DNA of 64,000 nucleotides from Porogramme epimiltina. Its lineage: Eukaryota; Basidiomycota; Agaricomycetes; Polyporales; Polyporaceae. The notes under the pieces are model-generated. The model made no database searches and had not been told where the DNA came from. It saw only the letters and a program-made list of their open reading frames with translations. The position numbers were made by a program, and so were the translations under genes. Positions 10,372-20,145 of the stretch are shown here, piece by piece. The stretch covers positions 1 to 64,000 of the forward strand of contig FTLJ01000383.1 in NCBI GenBank assembly GCA_900155495.1. The letters are read 5' to 3'. Every line of letters starts with the position of its first letter. Position 1 is the first letter of the stretch.

Positions 10372-11322
10372 ATGTCCACAGGTGAGTTTAATCATCCTCA
10401 AAGAGTCCCACATCGCCACTAGACTTCGGTCTAGAGGCTCGTAACCTTTCCATCGAAGTCTAATTTGACCCTATAGACTCCAAAGAAAACTCCGAGGGCC
10501 AGGTGTCCTACGCCTCTATTCCCCCCAGATACAGAAGAATCCTCTTAGCAATGAGGAAGTCTCCACAGGGAGTGGACATGAACGCAGTGGTCAGTGTACT
10601 CCTTCCCGTAATTGAGCTGAATATTCAATCCATCTTTATTACAGGAGTCGGACAACTCAACAGTCTCCTCGCCGTGTCCAGATGATATCTTCGAAGGGAT
10701 TTCGACTCCCGAAAGCGATTCCTCACGGGGCCTGACCACTCCAGGTGAAAGCCCACCTCCGACGAAGCAACATGAATATACCCCCGGCCCTTCACAGTCG
10801 ACAACAGATGCACACGACACCGTCCAGACTAAAAACGATCTCACATCCCTAGTCTCTGGCCGTACACCGAGCGAGATCGCTGCTCCCGCAGGAGTCGTAG
10901 TGAGACTCCGCGAGGCTCTGGTGATGGTGGCACACATCCCCATCTCTACGGGAGCCACCAGGTCGACTGAGGCGGTGGCGAAACATAACAAACCCATTAT
11001 CAAGAAGCTCAAAAAAGCCATTGAAGACCTGGAGGCTCCTGTTAAGGAGGTGAAACGTCTCAAGGAGGCGCAGAAAAGACGCGAGGCTCGCGTGGCGCAG
11101 AAGGAGAAGGAGGAGAATGAGCGCAGGCGGCTTGAGGAAGAGATGCAGCAACAGGAAGCGACGAAGAAGCTTTCTAGTATCGAGGAGAGGCAGATGGAGG
11201 AAGAAGAGGCGGGGCCTGCTCCAGCTATCGGTAAACGGAAACGTGAGCCCGAGGTCACTGTTGGGACGTCCCGTAAGTCCGCGAGAATTGCGGGCAGAAA
11301 ACCTAGGCGCGGTGCCTCGTGA
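10372..11322 (+). CDS. Hypothetical coiled-coil protein with basic nuclear-type tail, 266 aa
   Basis: Three exons (10372-10381, 10477-10589, 10645-11322) give 266 residues. The first exon carries only MST plus one base and is joined through GTGAGT...CTATAG to SKENSEGQVSYASIPPRYRR. The second intron uses a GTCAGT donor. The middle is Ser/Thr/Pro-rich. Residues of about 150-230 form a long Glu/Lys/Arg coiled coil (AIEDLEAPVKEVKRLKEAQK onward), followed by KRKREPE and a basic end, RKSARIAGRKPRR. This suggests a nuclear protein; no family is recognised. The TATA-like box just before the ATG implies a very short leader. The true start could instead be an internal Met in exon 2 (MRKSPQGVDM), which would shorten the protein slightly. 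Confidence 0.65.
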
Positions 11323-11982
11323 GGTGAGCAATTAGCATTCACAGGTACCCCTCAGTCTGATGATATCTTAAAGGCGCATCGCGCAATACCCAGTTGTACT
11401 TGTAACAAGTGTCACCCATGTGTCTGGAACAGTGTGCATTAGGCGGTCCCCTTTCGCATTTAATTCTTTTCTGCTATTCCATATTACGCACATATTATGC
11501 TTATTCTTGTATAGCTGTAATATCTCTTCGCGGTGCATCCTTGTATAATATAACGGACTTGAGGGCATGACGTCAGGTCTTGAAACATTCATGTGATATT
11601 CTGGTGATGCACAGCCACAACGTTGAGTATAAGCCTACACTATATCTGGCTGTGTCCCTGTTAGATTGACGCTTGCCCTCCGAGAATCTGATACAGCAAC
11701 GATAGAATCATCTGATAGCGACAGTGGTACAGAACTTTGCAGTACAGCGTACAGCGAGCGCAAAACAATGCAATGACTGGGTAGGGAATGCGAGGGGGCC
11801 ATCGGTGAGGGGTAAGCACAGTAGTCGTGGAGGGGTGTCACAAGAGGAGTGGAAGGAACGTGTAGTTTGGGTCAGTGAACGCGATAAACGAAGGTGTTTC
11901 TATGGAAAGTACGCGGAAAGTACGCTGTCGGTGGTGTGATGCAGAAAGGAAGAAGTTGGTGGCACGGTACACGGCCCTATCC
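11323..11982. other. Intergenic, AT-richer 3' flanks
   Basis: Convergent 3' flanks of the coiled-coil gene and DCP1. Short ORFs only and no other feature recognised. Confidence 0.5.
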
Positions 11983-14784
11983 TCATGCTGCTCGCGCTAG
12001 GTAGTCACGCCAAAGGCCGTCCACGAACTCGCCATCAGTCTATTAGAGGATAAGTGAGTCAAGCGTACAAATGAAGATTGGAAGTTTGCTCACGTAAATG
12101 AGAGCTTGCAGCTGCTGCTTAAAGTCATTCCGGCTCATAGCTGCGTGGGCGGGCAAAGTAGTCTTCAGTGACATGGCAGTGAGCACGGCCTCTTTGGCGG
12201 CAGATGCGTCCAGCACGCCCTCCGACACATGTCCATTGGTGCCGTTTGTGGCCTTCTTGGTTTGACTCGGGCTTTTAGCACCCGGGCCCATGAACTGAGC
12301 GGGGGACTGGATTCTTGCGGCTGCGGCGACGGGCCCGGTTGCGGCAAGCTCGTAGATAGGCTGGACCTGCGCTTGCGTAGGAAGGTCCCAGCCCTGTTCT
12401 ATCTGCGCTTTCTCGTGCTCCTTCTCGCGCTCGCGTTCCTTGCGCCCTTTGCGCCCCTTCTCTCTCCTGGTCTTCTTCTCTTTCAAGCGCGTCGAAAACA
12501 CAGCGGGATCACTGAGCGCGCGAGTATCGCTGAAGTCGAGCTCAACTACGTCGTCTTGTTCAAACGAGCGGTCGTCAAGTGGGGCACGGGGGTACGGCCA
12601 AAGGTCGGAGTTTGCTTCGAACGGCACAAGGTTGCGCGCACGTGCGTTTGCAGCAGCAGGGGCGGATGAGGCCGTCGTAGAGCCTTGGCCGTTCACAGAC
12701 TTGCCATTCGCAGTAGGGGTCGCAGTGCGCTGTTGCTGGAATTGGGGCGGAGAGGCTGGTGGGAGGCGGGCTCCTCCCGGAGCAGGACGAGGGGTGACAT
12801 CGCCTTGGATGCGTCGCGTGCCATTGAGCTTTACGCCCGGTTGCACCTCAGACTCTGAGGCGTATTGCGGGGGAACAGCAAGTGAAGGAACGTGGTGATG
12901 AGGACCGTGGATGCCAACGCGTGAAACCTGAGGTCTCGAGAATTCGCCCTCAGATGTTTGATCGCCTTCACTAAACTCGTTATCTCCTTCATAACGGTGG
13001 AGAGCAGACCTGCGCGAACCTGTCGAGCTTGGAGCAGCGGACGATGCTCGTGAGTCGGGAGAGAGGCCTAGGAGTGATGAGATCACGTCCTGGTTCAAGA
13101 TCTGTGGAAGGGCACTGGAGGTGGGTTTGGGAGACACGATCACGATCTCTTCAGGTTGAGAGGGGAGCGGTTGAGTGGTCGGCACCAGGGTGGCAGACGC
13201 TGACATCGTCGGGGGGAGGGCAGATGCAAAGATAGAGTTGAGAAGAGCTCTCCCACGACTAGGAGGGGGTTCGGGTACTTGAAGAGGAGCGCAAACAGGC
13301 GGAGGTGCTGGTTGGGCCGCTGGCCCTCCCCCCGTTAACGTCGCAAAAAGATCATTGACGGATTTCGACGGCGTGGGGTTGGCTGCAGGAAGTGCGGCAG
13401 CGGAAGGCGAGGGTGTTATCAACTTCGCGAAGAGCTTATCAAGCTCGGAGTCCACGACATTAGATGTCGCGACAATGGGTGCATGGGTTCCGGGCTGAGC
13501 TGACGCAGTGTTCGACATTGCCATGAGTACTTGAGCAGGTTCTCCTTGGTCTAGAAGGGTTTTAGGGACAACCGAATTGCAAAAGCGCAGTAATTACCTT
13601 GAGGCGCATGTACAGATGCGCGACTAGCAGTACGAAGATGCGGGTTGGGAGGTGGCGGATGTCCGGGACCGTAGCGGTATTCGTCAGGATAAGGAAGACT
13701 TTGTTTTACGTAGTGGTGCAATCTAGAAGGTGGATGAGCAACGTGTTCGAATCTAACAGGCATGGAAGAGACGGGGCGTGGCGAGGTGGGATGAGTTCGA
13801 CGACGAGACACGAAAGACCCCGGTGGGCTGGGTGTCAGACTCACGACCATAAAGACAACGCTGATGATGAATGGATGAGGTTTTAAGACGAAACAATGGC
13901 GCTTTTGTGTAGCATTGTTGCCACCCTGGAAACATTCCAGACATCACAAGCCAGCGAGGCCACGTTTAGGGCGGCCTACCATCCACTGTAAAAGAGGGAT
14001 CATGGGAGACGAATATCTTTCAAGTGGACCGGCGCCATCGCAAGTAGACTATAGCCTCCGAAATGCGACCACACGCGACTTCGCACAGGCATTTATAGAT
14101 TTAGGAGTATGACGTACCTCATCATAACCTCCTTCAGAGGCTCTCGAGCATCCGTCGCGAACATCCAAAGTCCTAATGTCGTAGTCCGGCCGCCTTTTTC
14201 CCTTTTGTGAAATATTTCCTGTTCCTCTGGTGTGATTCTTCTGAATAGCTCGTCATTGAAAGCTTGGCGTTTCTCCTCGGGGATAGGGTACGGGAGACCC
14301 ATGTCTAGACGCGTCTCAGTGAAATCGGGGTAAAACCGACACATGAGGTAGTCGCCGACGATATCCATGTCATCTTCCGGATATATAGGGCGAACGTAGT
14401 CATCTGTCCCCATGCGATTGAGGATATAGAAGCCATATGTGGGGTAGTTGGACCTTCAACTTATCCTCAGTCTGGGGAAGGACAGGCGCGCAAGGAACCA
14501 TAGGTTACCCACTTTTCAAACAGGAACATGCTGCCCTCGTAGCCATGCTTTTCCCACTTTTGACCATTGTGATGGTAGAGGCACACATGGCTAAACTGGT
14601 CTACGATGGATGTGATTGATGGCTCTCGGCGTAGGAGGACCTTCATGTTGCTTTGGTACACGGCGGGCAGCATACCCAGTTGTCTCTGAGAGTTTGCCGC
14701 TGGCGTGAATGTCCGCTGGGGAGGAGGGGGGGCCTTCTGTGTGTTTGGCGCATTGGAGATGGAGCGGTGTCTGCGGGGAGGCAT
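11983..14784 (-). CDS. DCP1: mRNA-decapping enzyme subunit 1 (DCP1)
   Basis: DCP1 activates the decapping hydrolase DCP2 in cytoplasmic mRNA decay. Five exons are placed: 14784-14513, 14453-14118, a middle exon ending at 13598, 13550-12094 and 12039-11983. They encode about 780 residues. Exons 1-2 carry the EVH1-like DCP1 domain: QSNMKVLLRREPSITSIV, VCLYHHNGQKWEKHGYEGSM, YGFYILNRMG and LGLWMFATDAREPLKEVM. A long Pro/Ser/Ala-rich region follows, with a Lys/Arg/Glu segment (KEKKTRREKGRKGRKERE). The last two exons join to FKQQLQALIYTDGEFVDGLW, matching the C-terminal trimerisation helix of DCP1. The boundary of the middle exon is uncertain: its best acceptor near 13828 leaves a 290-nt intron after EVMM, so a small exon may be hidden there. 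It diverges from PRP3. Confidence 0.93.
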
Positions 14785-15027
14785 AGCGAACAGGAGGGAA
14801 AGGGGAGAAGAGGATGTGCTACACCGTGCTCTGCGGCTTGTGGCCCTCAGAGTGCCGGACGTGGAGTCGAGAACTGTATTTTCTGCGGTAAGTCCTAATA
14901 TGGTATGTATAAGGGGATATGAGCAAACAATAACAATGATATTCCACGCCCCGCGTCTGAAGTGCGCCTTCCCCCTTGCTCTCCACCGCCATACCTGCTG
15001 CTTCCTATTTCGCGTCCAGCAAGTACC
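14785..15027. promoter_or_regulatory. Bidirectional promoter DCP1 / PRP3
   Basis: The two ATGs face away from each other with 243 bases between them, so both promoters must share this segment. No TATA box is obvious. The minus-strand side near DCP1 is GA-rich on the plus strand (aggagggaaaggggagaagagg). Confidence 0.6.
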
Positions 15028-17300
15028 ATGAGTGACAGAAAGCGAGCCTGGGAGGGAAATGGCGATACGAACTCGTCAAAGAAGCTCAAAAGGTATGTCG
15101 CATGACCTCTACGCCCTTGCATATGCTGATAGAACCGTGCTCCGTGTAGCACTGCCGTGAGTGTCCTTCCTTTGCTTCATGAAGGTGAATATGTCTCTTA
15201 CAATAGTTCGACCGTCTGCTATAACCTTGAACCTGCTCAGACCTCCTCGAATGGCGCTCCCCCCACTTCAGCGGTATGCTCTTCCTCTTTCGTTGTGCAC
15301 ACAGTCGACTAAGTTCATACGACACTAGCTCTCAGCGGATGCCCTCATCGCCCGGAAGAGGGCTGAGATTGCTGCGAAGATTGCTGCGATGAAGAAGAGT
15401 GCCTCAGGAACCCCGTCTGCTGCCCCCACACCCCCACCCACCTCTGGTTCTGCCGCTGCGAGCCCTTCACCACCCATCACGGATGACATAGCCCGTCGAA
15501 TTGCCGACGCGAAGAAACGTGTCGCTGAGGCTCAGAGTAAACTGGCGGTGAAGGATAATCCGTACATGGTGCGTACACTTGTTCTCGTTTGTGCACGTGT
15601 GTTTACACGACCCGTTTGGTTAGTCCGTACCCCAAGCAAGCAAGAAGAAAGTTGCTCCCATGCCAGAACCAGCCCAGCAAGGAGCAGGTCTCAAGATGGC
15701 TGCGCATCCTTTGCTGCTCGACAATACTCCGTCGCTCCCACAGTCTAAGAAGGACCGTTACAAGCCCATGCAGCCTAAGTTTGCGTCTATCAAGGCCAAC
15801 GTGCGCAATGCTCCAACCCCGCCTCCCGCTCCTACGACAGCCGCGCCCATAGAAACCAACGCCAACCCCTACGCCTCAGCTGCATCAGCACCCACCGACG
15901 GTGGCTTTGAGGGCGCGCCTAAAGAACGCGTTGGCAGACAGTTCCGCTTCAACCCGAAGGGCAAGTACGTGCAGATAGCAAACCAAGTCAGACAAGAAGC
16001 ACAGCTAGAACAGCTGAAACAACGCATCGCGGAGAGTGCCAAGAAAGCTGGTCTGGACTCGGAGTTTGAAACGCTAGAGAAGAACATTAGGGTAAGTTTC
16101 ACGTTGATCCTCCCCGTACTCTAATAACTGTGGTGTTGTAGCGTGAGGCGCCACCAGATGCAGAGTGGTGGGATGCTGCCCTTCTTCCTAGCAAGTCATA
16201 CGACGATCTGCAGTCAAATACCACCCAGCTCAATATCCGCAACGCCGACTCTCCCATTACCCTCTACATTCAGCATCCCATCCCTATACCTGCACCCGGA
16301 GACAAGAACAAGGCCACGTTGAAGCCTCTGAAGTTGACGAAGAAGGTACGCTACGTCATGGCTATTAGCATTCTCTGGTCCTAATTTTATTGGGGGTTCA
16401 GGAGCAAAAGAAGATGCGCAAGCAGCGGCGGCAGGCAGAACTGCAGGACAAGCGCGATCGCATCAGGATGGGTCTTATTCCTCCCGACCCGCCGAAGGGT
16501 ATGCTCTCGTTGACGCCTGGTCTTTATGTGCTAACCAACCCCTCTCACCAGTCCGTTTGGCCAATCTTATGAAGGTACTGACGTCGGACGCGGTGCAAGA
16601 CCCGACGAAGGTGGAGGCACGCGTCAGGCGGGAGGTGGCGATGCGCAAACATCAGCATGAAAAGATGAATTCCGAGCGCAAATTGACCGACGAACAGCGC
16701 AGGGAGAAGGTGGAGAACAAGAAGATGGAGGAGGAAAAGAAGGGTGTTCATGGTGCCGTGTTTAAGTATGTCCTTAGGTTTTCCCTTCTTCCGATGTGTG
16801 CTCACTGACGCCTTCCTCATAGGGTCAAGACTCTGTCCGACCCGGCCCATCGCTTCAAAGTGCGTAAGAACGCAGAGCAGATGAACCTCACGGGCGTGTG
16901 CATCTTCAATCCCACGTTCAGCATGGTCTATGTCGAGGGCGCGGCGAAGTTCATCCGGCAGTACAAACGCTTGATGCTACATCGGATCGCCTGGACGGAG
17001 GCTGCCCGTGAGCGCGGCGGGGAGGATGTCGAGCTTGAGGACGCCGAAGAAGACGGTGCCGGAAGCAAAGGGAAGGGCAAGGCCGCTGCGCCGCCGGAGG
17101 ACGACAGTGGTCCCGTCTCACTCGAGGACAACCAGTGCTGGCTTGTTTGGGAAGGCCAGTTGCGCGACCGCTCGTTCAACAACTTCAAGCCGAAGAGCTG
17201 CCCTACGGACGGCGCGGCGAAGGAGGTATTGGGCCAGAAGTTGGCGGGGTACTGGGACCAAGCAAAGAACTGGAAGCCGGAGGAGGAGGAATTGTTCTGA
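15028..17300 (+). CDS. PRP3: U4/U6 small nuclear ribonucleoprotein PRP3
   Basis: PRP3 is a structural protein of the U4/U6 and tri-snRNP needed for spliceosome assembly in the nucleus. Eight exons (15028-15092, 15207-15273, 15329-15568, 15624-16091, 16142-16345, 16402-16498, 16552-16765, 16823-17300) give 610 residues with all phases consistent. The N-terminal exon is basic (MSDRKRAWEGNG). A helical IARKRAEIAAKIAAMKK segment and a Pro/Ala-rich linker follow. The conserved PRP3 core includes RFNPKGKYVQIANQVR, EWWDAALL, QHPIPIPAP, QRRQAELQDKRDRI, PPKVRLANLMKVL and DPTKVEARVRREVAMR. The C-terminal DUF1115-type domain has GVCIFNPTFSMVYVEG, KFIRQYKRLMLHRI and a WEGQLRDRSF motif. An acidic loop of about 40 residues interrupts that domain. 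All landmarks are present and the gene looks intact. Confidence 0.96.
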
Positions 17301-17579
17301 GGTGTTCGTGGTGCCTTGCTGTTGCGAAACGTTCTCGGAATGTCGCGCTCAAGTGATATGTATTGTAAGGTTGTCTAATACTGATGGATGCGGATGTTCA
17401 GATGTTCACGGACGGAAAGAGATGAAGTTCTCATAAGGAGTGTCAATCGCCTTTCTACCTTCTTCCTTGACAAAACACAGTGATCGAAGAGATTCGAATT
17501 TCGGACGCAAGTCGCGATGTCCATAACATCCGGCTTAAACTCATAAATCAGTCCATATGGTCACAAAATGTAGACATTG
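17301..17579. other. Intergenic
   Basis: 3' flank shared by PRP3 and the convergent zinc-finger gene; nothing else seen. Confidence 0.5.
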
Positions 17580-17921
17580 TTATATTCTACATGCGTGTTG
17601 GGAAGTCCCCGCCGCCTGATGTGTAGATTCTAAACCGTTGTGTCGCCTTTGCACCTCACTATCTAGTATCCTCCGAGCTAGCAGGGCCGGGCATCCGCGG
17701 TTCTTGCACGGAAACTTGAGCCCCAAGTGTCTCCACATGTGGCGGACAACTTGAGACCCTGACCCTGAGTCGCCACACTCATCACGAGGACAGCATCCAT
17801 CGACAAGATGGATCCGCAGGTGCTCCCTAACCCTCTGGACGTCGCCACTGTCCAGAGGGACCCTACATTCCGCCGTACCCGTGGCTGCGCAGGTGATCCC
17901 GAATCCTTTGGATGTCGCCAC
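17580..17921 (-). pseudogene. Second, out-of-frame zinc-finger unit behind copy 2
   Basis: This minus-strand frame encodes AECRVPLDSGDVQRVREHLR followed by two more fingers (CCPRDECGD... and FPCKNRGCPALLAR), clearly homologous to the fingers of copy 1. It starts inside the 3' end of the upstream gene, but in another frame. The block from about 17.86 to 17.95 kb repeats the block before it (LDSGD-QR-R-HLR twice in tandem). The duplication junction therefore seems to have introduced the frame break. The final 30 residues diverge from copy 1 and end ASTQHACRI-like without the Lys-rich tail. It could only be translated by frameshifting or if the assembly is wrong. Confidence 0.55.
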
Positions 17922-19035
17922 TGTCCAGAATCACCCCACATGTCGTCGTACCCACCATGAACGGACAGGGAATGCTCATCTTCCCACCCGCCTCTCCCCG
18001 TGCGCTTTGGGTAGTCTCTGCCACCTGATGCGCCGACTCAGACGACGGCCCCGCACGAGAGGCCTTGTTCGGGAAGTCCTCCCTCTCCTCCATCTTGCGC
18101 TTCCTCCTCTGCTCCGGAGCAGGGGCGGCGGCGGTTTTAAGAGTGGGAGGAGAGACGGCAGGGGTTTGGGGAGGGGGAGGAGAGACGGTGACGTTTTGAG
18201 GAAGGGGAAGGAAGGTAGCGGCGGCTTGAGGAGGGGGGAGAGAGACGGTGGTTTGGGTGGGGGAGGTGGGGGTCCGCGGCAGCGGAGGTGGGGATAGCAC
18301 GCGGAGGGTGTCCGTGTGGCTCACCGTCTCGAACGGTGGGGTGTTGTTGACAAGCCACAACAACGAATGTGCAGGATTCTGCGAGTCCCCTGTCAGCGCA
18401 TCGTCTGACGAAAAATGCACAATACGAACCGTGTCTGGAACGACGGCCACACCGTCCGCTATGGATGGCGCGAGAACGGCCTCGAAGAATTCGATGATGG
18501 CGGGATCGAAGAACTTGACAGAGTCGGGACCGGAGAGAGATGGCGCGGGGGAGGGTGTCGGCGATGATTCGAGGACGGGCGAGGGTGTGCGAGCCACTAC
18601 CGATCCTGAGGCCCGAGCCAACCTCGATGAGCGCCTCAGCGCGCCCGCGTCCTTCTGCGACGAGGGGGGGTGGCTCCCCCCCGCAAATGAAGGGCCGACC
18701 GCCTTCTTCGGTCGGTAGGGGGCGATGGGCACCGCGCATGGAGCCCCCGTGTCCATAGCGCGTAATTGTCCCCGCAGGAACTTCTTCGATCCTGGCTTCT
18801 CCCCTATGATGGCCAGAACCTACAACTCTTGTCAACGGGAGACACGAACAAATTTGGGTCGACTCACATCGTCCAGCATCGCCTCATACCCCCCCGGAGG
18901 TGGAGGCCTCCGCGTCGGGCTGGGGGGTAGGGGGTAGTACTGGGGAGTAATTGCATTTCAGAGGGGCAACTGACTACGAGGGGTGTATGCACTCACAATT
19001 GCAACCTGTTCTCCGGTAACAGGATCGAACGGCAT
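17863..19035 (-). CDS. Zinc-finger family gene, copy 2
   Basis: Three exons (19035-18997, 18939-18868, 18819-17863) encode 355 residues. The N-terminus is MPFDPVTGEQVAI, then a Pro-rich YYPLPPSPTRRP, then VLAIIGEKPGSKKFLRGQLR. Both introns have GTGAGT donors. A long Pro/Ser/Thr-rich region with low-complexity proline repeats follows, then the basic block RKRKMEEREDFPNKASRAG shared with copy 1. The end is one zinc-finger-like unit, C-X8-C-X14-H-X3-H (PCPFMVG...HLRSH). The protein stops at HGYGGM, just where a tandem duplicate of the finger begins in another frame. A nuclear, nucleic-acid-binding role is inferred from the fingers and basic block. The family was not identified. Truncation of the finger array suggests this copy may be decaying. 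Confidence 0.6.
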
Positions 19036-20145
19036 GTTGGATCAAAATGCGAGGTTGCAGGGTGTCTCGAAGGATGGCGCGATATGTGAATAACTTGATG
19101 GAGTCGAAGTCGAAGCGGTAAGTAATGTCGGTGGGAAGGTTTCTCTGAGTTCATGCTTGCTTGGGATGAGTGTCCACATTAATACATATATATACGTTCT
19201 GTGGTCAACCAAGGCCATACTGTACACGTTAGGGGCTCAAAGAAAGTTGTCGGTGAATGGCCAACCTATGTGTGTTTCTTGACATCATGACTCAGAATCG
19301 CCGCCTTGGAATGGAGAAAACCTCCTTTTCAAGGACCTTGTAACCTCCACAAATCAAGTCGTTGTTCTTTGTTCTCCACCATATCCGACTTGCGTAAGAT
19401 GAGCGGCACTACGTGACTAGGAGTGTTTGCAGTCTCTCTTCAAAAGAACCTGGCACCTGAAAGACACCAACAACACATAAGCGTTCTACAAGGTTCAAAG
19501 TATTCCCCTACTTAGTAGGAGCTGATGACCCGTCGAATGCCCGTAGACTCACCAGTTTCCAGGACAGTGGCACGACTTGGCACTAGGTGCCATCATTACT
19601 TCAGTGGGCCGCCCGGGGTGTCTCAATTCCGTGAAAAGTCATAGGTGCTGAATCGATGAGACGGTATACCCTGTTGTCCAATCACCGAACACCGAAAGAA
19701 GGTAGTTGAAAGCACGGACTATGGCCATTCAGAGATGCCTGAAAGCCAAAGCGAATAGCATAGAAGGAGACAAACCGGTTTTGATCGTGAGGTGTAAGAA
19801 GGGCTGTGCCACAATCTCCTCCAACAATGGAAAAGACGCCCGTCGCCACTCCTGTCAAAAGTCCCGACCTTTCGGCCTTTGGGTTACCAAAGTGCATGCA
19901 CCATACCGATGGTGGAGTACAGCCACCGAATTTGCAGAGATATAGAGGTATGCGCGTACGGAATCCGTAGGGCACAAGAGATACGTAACGGGCCCAAAGC
20001 ATGCTAGGTGTCAATACACCACCCACCCCCTTCCGAGTCAAACGATACACATCACAAGCTGTGACACATAAACAAAGTTTTGCGAGGCCATATCTCGCTG
20101 TTCGTCCGCAAAAACGTTGCTTGGGGAGAGCTCTTCAGGGTAACT
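19036..20145. other. Intergenic, no gene seen
   Basis: A 122-codon minus-strand frame and a 79-codon plus-strand frame overlap near 19.7-20.05 kb. Neither has splice support or a familiar motif. Confidence 0.45.
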
